Position numbers and translations under genes: made by a program
Part shown: one piece after another, positions 6,497 through 11,065 of the stretch
How the letters are laid out: every line of letters starts with the position of its first letter
Position numbering within the stretch: position 1 is the stretch's first letter
Assembly (NCBI GenBank): GCA_031259905.1
Contig: JAIRKS010000105.1
Span: 1-11,065, forward strand
Length of the DNA: 11,065 nucleotides
Origin: Odoribacteraceae bacterium
GTDB lineage: Bacteria > Bacteroidota > Bacteroidia > Bacteroidales > Marinifilaceae
Direction of reading: 5' to 3'
The notes under the pieces: model-generated
What the model was told of the DNA's origin: nothing
Databases searched by the model: none
The model's input: only the letters and a program-made list of their open reading frames with translations

Positions 6497-6921
6497 GGCG
6501 CGGGAGACCTAGGGATGACGATCCAAAGGGCCACGTAGACCCAGAAACCCAACGATCCCAGGAAGAACGCGAGCAGGAAAAGCACGCGCACCAGCACGGG
6601 ATCGATCCCGAAATACCTCCCCAGCCCGCCACACACGCCCGCGATCACCTTGTCGGAGGGCTGACGGTAGAGTTTCTTCACCGGGTTGCCGGCGAAACAC
6701 CCGTCTGGTGACTTGATCCCGAGCCGGTACAGCGCCTCGACCACCTCCGGGAGGGTGATCGCCTTGTTCTCCCTCGTTTTTTCTTCCAGGATCCCGGCCA
6801 CGCGGGCTTCCAGGTCTTTTTTCTGCCACTGGTTTTCCAGTGCCCCGTGCAGGTAGAAGTACGCTTCTTCCTCCATTTGGAACACCTTGTCGTCCAGGTA
6901 AACTACTACTACTTTTTTCAT
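6493..6921 (-). CDS. Small PspC-domain membrane protein
   Basis: A 142-residue protein, first gene of the minus-strand operon. Residues 1-70 form a cytoplasmic module (MKKVVVVYLDDKVFQMEEEAYFYL, then a charged helical region with LPEVVEALYRLGI). The PspC domain occupies about 82-138: KLYRQPSDKVIAGVCGGLGRYFGIDPVLVRVLF, then a hydrophobic segment ending ALWIVIP. It corresponds to the first 165 residues of the large PspC protein without the extra membrane and beta domains, so the two are likely ancient paralogues. The stop overlaps the padR start by 4 bp. The ATG at 6921 lies about 50 nt downstream of the predicted transcription start. A role in envelope-stress sensing is inferred from the family. 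Confidence 0.93.
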   Translation of the reverse strand: MKKVVVVYLDDKVFQMEEEAYFYLHGALENQWQKKDLEARVAGILEEKTRENKAITLPEVVEALYRLGIKSPDGCFAGNPVKKLYRQPSDKVIAGVCGGLGRYFGIDPVLVRVLFLLAFFLGSLGFWVYVALWIVIPRSPAP

Positions 6922-6977
6922 GCGTTCTGAATTAAATTAACGGTACGTTGATAAACTCCACGCGAAGGTATGAAAAA

Positions 6978-6985
6978 CAAACATA
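6978..6985 (-). promoter_or_regulatory. -7 box for the pspC-padR-pspC operon
   Basis: On the minus strand this reads TATGTTTG, an exact match to TAnnTTTG, predicting a transcript start near 6971 and a leader of about 50 nt. No clear -33 TTTG is visible. The region 6922-7125 holds this promoter and the divergent one at 7094, with a GC-rich centre (7031-7080) that could bind shared regulators. Confidence 0.55.
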
Positions 6986-7093
6986 CTACCATGCATTGCA
7001 AGGTACTATTTTTATCATACCACGTGAAAACTTCGCGTCGCGATGACGCTCCCCGGTACTCGAAACGGGCTTCCGGGTTTATGATTTTAGTTG

Positions 7094-7101
7094 TACTTTT
7101 G
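7094..7101 (+). promoter_or_regulatory. -7 box for folE-fabD
   Basis: TACTTTTG is an exact TAnnTTTG match 24 bp upstream of the folE start codon, implying a short leader of roughly 18 nt. No good -33 TTTG is seen at the usual spacing. Confidence 0.55.
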
Positions 7102-7125
7102 CTCCCGTTTTATAAATAGACCACG

Positions 7126-7734
7126 ATGAACGTCATACCGGATTACCAGAACGTAGAGCATTTCGACGAGGAGAAAACCAGGCAATTAAGCCACCACTAC
7201 CAGGAGATCATACGCCTGCTGGGAGAAAACACCGCGCGCGAGGGACTGAAGGATACCCCCGCGCGGGTAGCCAGGGCCATGCAGTTCCTCACGCGGGGAT
7301 ACGCGCAAGACCCGGCGGAGATCCTGCGATCGGCCCTCTTTAAAGAGAACTACCGCCAGATGGTCATCGTGAAAGACATCGAGCTTTACTCCCTGTGCGA
7401 GCATCACCTGCTCCCCTTCTTCGGGCGGGCGCACGTGGCCTACATCCCGAACGGGTATATCACGGGGTTAAGCAAGATCGCGCGCGTGGTGGAAGCCTTC
7501 GCCAGGAGGCTGCAGCTGCAGGAACGCCTGACGCGCGACATCAAAACGTGCATCCACGAGACGTTGAACCCGCTCGGCGTGGCCGTCGTGATCGAGGCGA
7601 GGCACACCTGCATGGTGATGCGAGGGGTGCAAAAGCAACACTCGGTAACCACCACCTCAGACTTCAGCGGCGCTTTCGAAAAACTGGCCACGAGGGAGGA
7701 GTTCATCCGTCTAATCAGTAATAAATTTCATTAA
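7126..7734 (+). CDS. folE: GTP cyclohydrolase I
   Basis: GTP cyclohydrolase I (EC 3.5.4.16) converts GTP to 7,8-dihydroneopterin triphosphate, the first step to tetrahydrofolate and, in some bacteria, queuosine-type deazapurines. The 202-residue length is normal. The zinc ligands and catalytic His sit in LCEHHLLPF (Cys91, His93, His94) and RHTCMVMRG (Cys162). Other family blocks: GLKDTPARVARAM (40-52), GYITGLSKIARVVEAFARRLQLQERLT (110-136) and VQKQHSVTTTSDFSGAF (168-184), the last contributing to the substrate site. The enzyme forms cytoplasmic homodecamers. fabD follows 14 bp downstream, so the two are probably cotranscribed from the promoter at 7094. Every key residue is present. Confidence 0.98.
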   Translation: MNVIPDYQNVEHFDEEKTRQLSHHYQEIIRLLGENTAREGLKDTPARVARAMQFLTRGYAQDPAEILRSALFKENYRQMVIVKDIELYSLCEHHLLPFFGRAHVAYIPNGYITGLSKIARVVEAFARRLQLQERLTRDIKTCIHETLNPLGVAVVIEARHTCMVMRGVQKQHSVTTTSDFSGAFEKLATREEFIRLISNKFH

Positions 7735-7748
7735 CCAAAAGACACGTC

Positions 7749-8624
7749 ATGAAACGAGCATTTGTATTCCCGGGCCAGGGCGCCCAGTTCACGGGCATGG
7801 GGAAGAACCTCTACGAGACCTCCCCCGCGGCACGCTCCCTCTTCGAGCGCGCGAACGACATCCTCGGGTTTCGCGTCACCGACCTGATGTTCCACGGGAC
7901 AAGCGAGGAGCTAAAACAAACCAAGGTCACGCAACCGGCCATCTTCCTTCACTCGGTCATCCTGGCCGACTCGCTGGAGGAAAAGCCGGGAATGGTCGCG
8001 GGACACTCGCTGGGCGAGTTCTCCGCGCTGGTCGCGAGCGGCGCGCTCGCGCTTGAAGACGGCCTACGATTAGTGAGCACCCGCGCGCTGGCCATGCAGA
8101 AAGCGTGCGAGGTAACCCCGTCGACCATGACCGCCGTGCTGGGCCTTCCCGACGAGACCGTCGAGGAGATACTCGCGGGGATCGACGAGGTAGTCGTCAC
8201 GGCCAACTACAATTGTCCCGGCCAGCTGGTCATCTCCGGTAGCCTCGAGGGGATCGCGATCGCCGGCGAGCGACTGAAAGCGGCCGGAGCGCGGCGCGTC
8301 CTGCCCCTCGGCGTCGGGGGAGCCTTTCACTCCCCGCTGATGGAACCCGCCAGGCAAGAGCTGGCCAGGGCGATCCGGGACACCCCGTTCGCGCCCCCCA
8401 CGTGCCCCGTCTACCAGAACGTCGACGCGCTCCCGGCAACGGACCCGGGCGTCATCCGGCAGAACCTGATCGACCAGCTGACCGCCCCCGTGCGCTGGAC
8501 GCGTACGGTGCAAAACATGGTCGCCGACGGGGCCGGCTCGTTCCTGGAAATCGGCCCCGGGAAAGTATTACAGGGACTGGTAGCGAAGATCACCCCGAGC
8601 GTGGAAATCGCCGGGATAGAGTAA
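7749..8624 (+). CDS. fabD: Malonyl-CoA:ACP transacylase
   Basis: FabD (EC 2.3.1.39) transfers malonyl from CoA to acyl carrier protein, supplying the extender unit for type II fatty-acid synthesis. The 291-residue length is typical for a stand-alone enzyme. Visible motifs: FPGQGAQ (7-13, oxyanion Gln11), GHSLGE (85-90) with nucleophile Ser87, Arg112 in STRALAMQ (malonyl carboxylate binding), GAFHSPLM (191-198) with catalytic His194, and the C-terminal EIGPGKVL. It acts in the cytoplasm. It follows folE by 14 bp and is probably in the same transcript. A hairpin at 8648-8686 lies beyond its stop. Confidence 0.98.
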   Translation: MKRAFVFPGQGAQFTGMGKNLYETSPAARSLFERANDILGFRVTDLMFHGTSEELKQTKVTQPAIFLHSVILADSLEEKPGMVAGHSLGEFSALVASGALALEDGLRLVSTRALAMQKACEVTPSTMTAVLGLPDETVEEILAGIDEVVVTANYNCPGQLVISGSLEGIAIAGERLKAAGARRVLPLGVGGAFHSPLMEPARQELARAIRDTPFAPPTCPVYQNVDALPATDPGVIRQNLIDQLTAPVRWTRTVQNMVADGAGSFLEIGPGKVLQGLVAKITPSVEIAGIE

Positions 8625-8647
8625 ACCCCTACCGGGGGACACCGGGA

Positions 8648-8694
8648 CGGCGGGCGCGGAAAGATCATTTTTTCTCACGCCCGCCGGGATTTTA
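8648..8694 (+). terminator. Probable terminator after fabD
   Basis: CGGCGGGCG (8648-8656) pairs perfectly with CGCCCGCCG (8678-8686) as a 9-bp GC stem around a 21-nt AT-rich loop, followed by GGATTTTATT. The T-run is short and the loop long, so termination may be partial. It separates folE-fabD from the next gene. Confidence 0.55.
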
Positions 8695-8698
8695 TTCC

Positions 8699-8706
8699 TA
8701 CCTTTC
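8699..8706 (+). promoter_or_regulatory. Possible -7 box for the 7TM-HD gene
   Basis: TACCTTTC is one mismatch from TAnnTTTG and lies 24 bp upstream of the ATG at 8730, just after the fabD hairpin; this spacing mirrors the folE promoter. No -33 box is clear. Confidence 0.35.
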
Positions 8707-8729
8707 CTCGCACATTTCACGCGAATCAC

Positions 8730-10808
8730 ATGTTAGAAAAGAACAAGAAACACCGGCTACTCCAGCACCTCCTCAAGATCGGCATTATCTTGATCATAAG
8801 TGCCATCATCGTCATGCTCCTCCCGAAGATCACCCCCTTCGACGCCACCTACCAGAAAGGAATGCCCTGGTTACACGAGACGCTCGTCGCGCCCTTCGAC
8901 TTCCCCATACACAAGACGCCGGACGAACTGCAGGCCGAGGTCGAGAAAATCACGCGCGAGTACCCCCCCATCTTTTATCACGTGGAGACCGTCGCGCGGG
9001 CACAGGTAGACCGGTTTCGCGACCGCGCGGGCAAGAACTACCCCGGCAGCGCCGTCGCCAACAAGCTACAAGAGATCTACGAGAAGGGAATCCTCCTCCT
9101 CCCCGGGGAACTCCGGCAGGAAGACCTCCGCGCGATCACCGTGGCGAAGAACAACTTCGCCCGGGAGGTAGACTTCAACCAGGTATACACGCTGAAAAAC
9201 GCGTACTCCACCCTCGTCGACTTCATTAACGGGATGAACATCCCGCGGGAAGCGAAAAAAGAACTGATCGACCTCGACCTGAACGATTACCTCAAGCCAA
9301 ACCTCGTCTACGACAAGCAAAAAACCCACCTCTCCCTGGAGGCGAGGCTCAAGGAGATCAACCGCACCCGCGGCATCGTGCGCGAGGGCGAGACGATCAT
9401 CGCGAAAAAAGAGCTGGTCTCGCCGGAAAAATACACCATCCTCGAATCGTTCAAGATCGAGCAAGCCCGCGCCGTCGGCCCCGCCCGCGCCCGGCTACTC
9501 GTCACGATCTCCCAGACCATCTTGACGCTAATCGCCCTCGCGAGCTTCTCGATCTTCCTCTACTTCTCGCGGAAACGGCTTTTTTACAGCAACAAGGACT
9601 TCGTCTTCCTCCACTGCATGTTCCTCCTGACGGTGCTCGCCGGGATAGCCGGCTACACCCTCGAACTGCACGTCCTGCTCGTCCCCGTGCTCTTCTTCCC
9701 CGTCATCGTCAACATCCTCTTCGGCAGCCGGGCGGCGCTATTCCTGCTCCTGGGCACCGTCCTGCTCGTGGCCTACCTCGCCCCGGACAGCTACATGTAC
9801 ACGTTCATGCAACTCGCCGGCGGGATCGTCTCCATCTACAGCCTCTCGCACCTGCAACGCCGCGGCCAGCTATTCATGGCCGTGGCGCTCGTCCTGGCCA
9901 CCTACCTGCTTGTGTACAGCGCCTTCACGCTCCTCCACCGGGGAGCGTTCACCGCGGCAGACCTGCTCGCGCTGGCCGCCCTGACGGGAAACGCCCTCCT
10001 CCTGTGCCTCGCCTACCCGGTGTTATACCTGTTCGAGAAACTCTTCGGCTACACCTCGGAAATCAGCCTCGTGGAATTCTCTAACCCTAACCACCCCCTC
10101 CTGCGACTGCTCACGAAAAAGGCACCCGGGACGTTCCAGCACTCGCTGATGGTCGCCAACCTCGCCGAGGAAGCCGTTTACCACGTCGGGGGAAGCCCCC
10201 TGCTGGCACGTACCGGCGCGCTCTACCACGACATAGGCAAAACGCTCGACCCCGTCATGTTCATCGAGAACCAGGCCGGCGGGGTAAACCCGCACGACTC
10301 CCTCGACTTCGACGAGAGCGCACGCGTCGTCATCGAACACGTCACGCGGGGCGTCGAGCTGGCCCGGAAGCACAACCTGCCGGAAGCGATCATCAACTTC
10401 ATTCGCACGCACCACGGCAGGAGCAAGGCGAAATACTTCTACTTCTCCTACAAGAACAAGTACCCCGACCGCACCATCGACGAGACCGCCTTCACCTACC
10501 CCGGTCCCGACCCGGGAAGCAAGGAATGCGCCGTGGTGATGATGGCCGACGCCGTCGAGGCCGCCTCCCGCGCCCTGGAAGTCAAGAACGAGGAGAACAT
10601 CGCCAAACTCGTGAACGAGCTGATCACCACCCAGCTCGAGGAGGGACGATTCAATAACGCGGACATCACCTTCAAGGACATCGCCACCGTGAAACGCGTT
10701 TACACGGAACAACTCGTCGCCATCTACCACGCCCGCGTCACCTACCCCCGGCTCGAGAAAGACGCACCCGCGACAACAAGCGAAGCGTTCCCGCCCGCTT
10801 CCTCTTGA
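8730..10808 (+). CDS. 7TM-HD family membrane phosphodiesterase (PgpH/YqfF-like)
   Basis: A 692-residue membrane protein with the full layout of the 7TM-HD family. There is one N-terminal helix (about 14-32), an extracytoplasmic domain (about 45-250), a cluster of membrane helices (about 256-436) and a cytoplasmic HD domain (about 465-670). Metal-ligand motifs are intact: His471 in FQHSLMVANLAE, His500-Asp501 in GALYHDIGK, His537 in IEHVTRG, His561-His562 in RTHHG and Asp607 in MMADAVEAASR. In Listeria the family member PgpH hydrolyses cyclic di-AMP, so the same activity is likely but unproven here; the extracytoplasmic domain may sense a ligand. The last 15 or so residues (APATTSEAFPPASS) look disordered. 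The gene starts about 105 bp after fabD behind a hairpin and probably has its own promoter. No terminator is seen; a repeat array starts 79 bp after its stop. Confidence 0.95.
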   Translation: MLEKNKKHRLLQHLLKIGIILIISAIIVMLLPKITPFDATYQKGMPWLHETLVAPFDFPIHKTPDELQAEVEKITREYPPIFYHVETVARAQVDRFRDRAGKNYPGSAVANKLQEIYEKGILLLPGELRQEDLRAITVAKNNFAREVDFNQVYTLKNAYSTLVDFINGMNIPREAKKELIDLDLNDYLKPNLVYDKQKTHLSLEARLKEINRTRGIVREGETIIAKKELVSPEKYTILESFKIEQARAVGPARARLLVTISQTILTLIALASFSIFLYFSRKRLFYSNKDFVFLHCMFLLTVLAGIAGYTLELHVLLVPVLFFPVIVNILFGSRAALFLLLGTVLLVAYLAPDSYMYTFMQLAGGIVSIYSLSHLQRRGQLFMAVALVLATYLLVYSAFTLLHRGAFTAADLLALAALTGNALLLCLAYPVLYLFEKLFGYTSEISLVEFSNPNHPLLRLLTKKAPGTFQHSLMVANLAEEAVYHVGGSPLLARTGALYHDIGKTLDPVMFIENQAGGVNPHDSLDFDESARVVIEHVTRGVELARKHNLPEAIINFIRTHHGRSKAKYFYFSYKNKYPDRTIDETAFTYPGPDPGSKECAVVMMADAVEAASRALEVKNEENIAKLVNELITTQLEEGRFNNADITFKDIATVKRVYTEQLVAIYHARVTYPRLEKDAPATTSEAFPPASS

Positions 10809-10887
10809 CCGCTTGCCCGCTACCTCCCGACTGTCCCCTGCACCGGGCTACCCGCGTGAAAACCTGATCCACGGGAAGGAAACCCTG

Positions 10888-11065
10888 CCCGGCGTCATGG
10901 AGTACCTCCCCGGCATCGTGCAGTCTATACCTTATATTATACACTCCCTCTCCGGTATTATATATTCCCTTCCCGGCGTCGTGGAGTTCCTTCCCGGCAT
11001 TATATATTCCCTTCCCGGCGTCACACGGTCCCTTCCCGGAATCGTGCAGTCTCCTCCCGGCGTTA
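10888..11065 (+). repeat. 21-bp tandem repeat array, family 2, copy B (runs off the window)
   Basis: Eight complete 21-bp units begin at 10888, 10909, 10930, 10951, 10972, 10993, 11014 and 11035, and a ninth at 11056 is cut by the window end. The shared part is CCCTTCCCGGC. The other part varies among a few types: ATCGTGCAGTC (twice), ATTATATATTC (twice), GTCGTGGAGTT-like (twice), ATTATACACTC and GTCACACGGTC. The consensus strand has no stop codon in any frame; one frame reads as a heptapeptide repeat (LPGIIYS, LPGVVEF and similar), but no convincing start or gene is visible. It has the opposite orientation to the array at 3692-3838. Function is unknown. Confidence 0.92.

Noticed and set aside
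8402..9229. 275-codon plus-strand frame spanning the fabD end and the 7TM-HD start
   Set aside because: It is a shifted shadow of two real genes, rich in Arg and Pro, and runs through a hairpin and promoter region.
10888..11065. CRISPR array
   Set aside because: The unit is 21 bp in total with recurring variants, so there are no separate 25-40 bp repeats with unique spacers, and no cas gene is present.

Overview
The window looks like chromosomal DNA of a GC-rich member of the Bacteroidota, most likely Bacteroidales. Three things point there: a SusC/RagA-type TonB-linked outer-membrane protein; the paired PspC-domain membrane proteins with a PadR regulator; and promoters fitting the Bacteroidota -7 box (TAnnTTTG) instead of the E. 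coli -10/-35 pair. Coding regions have strongly GC-rich third codon positions, while promoter regions are AT-rich. No rRNA, tRNA, transposase or phage gene was seen.

Layout. 1-245: a short 21-bp tandem repeat, a GC hairpin, A-tracts and a promoter. 246-896 (+): conserved helical plus beta-sandwich protein of unknown role, ended by a strong intrinsic terminator. 897-1332: that terminator, a possible 99-codon ORF and an AT-rich leader. 1333-3669 (+): an unusually small SusC-like porin without a SusD partner. 3670-3920: a second 21-bp repeat array. 3921-4628 (+): a TPR lipoprotein. 4636-6921 (-): an operon of a small PspC protein, a PadR regulator and a large PspC protein, convergent with the TPR gene. 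6922-7125: divergent promoters. 7126-8624 (+): folE and fabD, closely spaced. 8730-10808 (+): a seven-transmembrane HD-domain phosphodiesterase. 10888 to the end: a third 21-bp array that runs off the window.

Functionally, folE (pterin/folate-type cofactor entry), fabD (fatty-acid synthesis) and the 7TM-HD protein (probably cyclic-dinucleotide turnover) are housekeeping genes. The PspC-PadR-PspC operon resembles a self-regulated envelope-stress module. The SusC-like protein and TPR lipoprotein are envelope proteins of unknown substrate.

The least explained content is the set of intergenic 21-bp arrays. Two belong to one family, lie in opposite orientation about 7 kb apart and share a 39-bp identical block. 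The third has the same period but a different sequence. The second notable item is the SusC homologue, which appears to have lost its N-terminal domains and several loops while keeping an intact frame and its beta-strand signatures.
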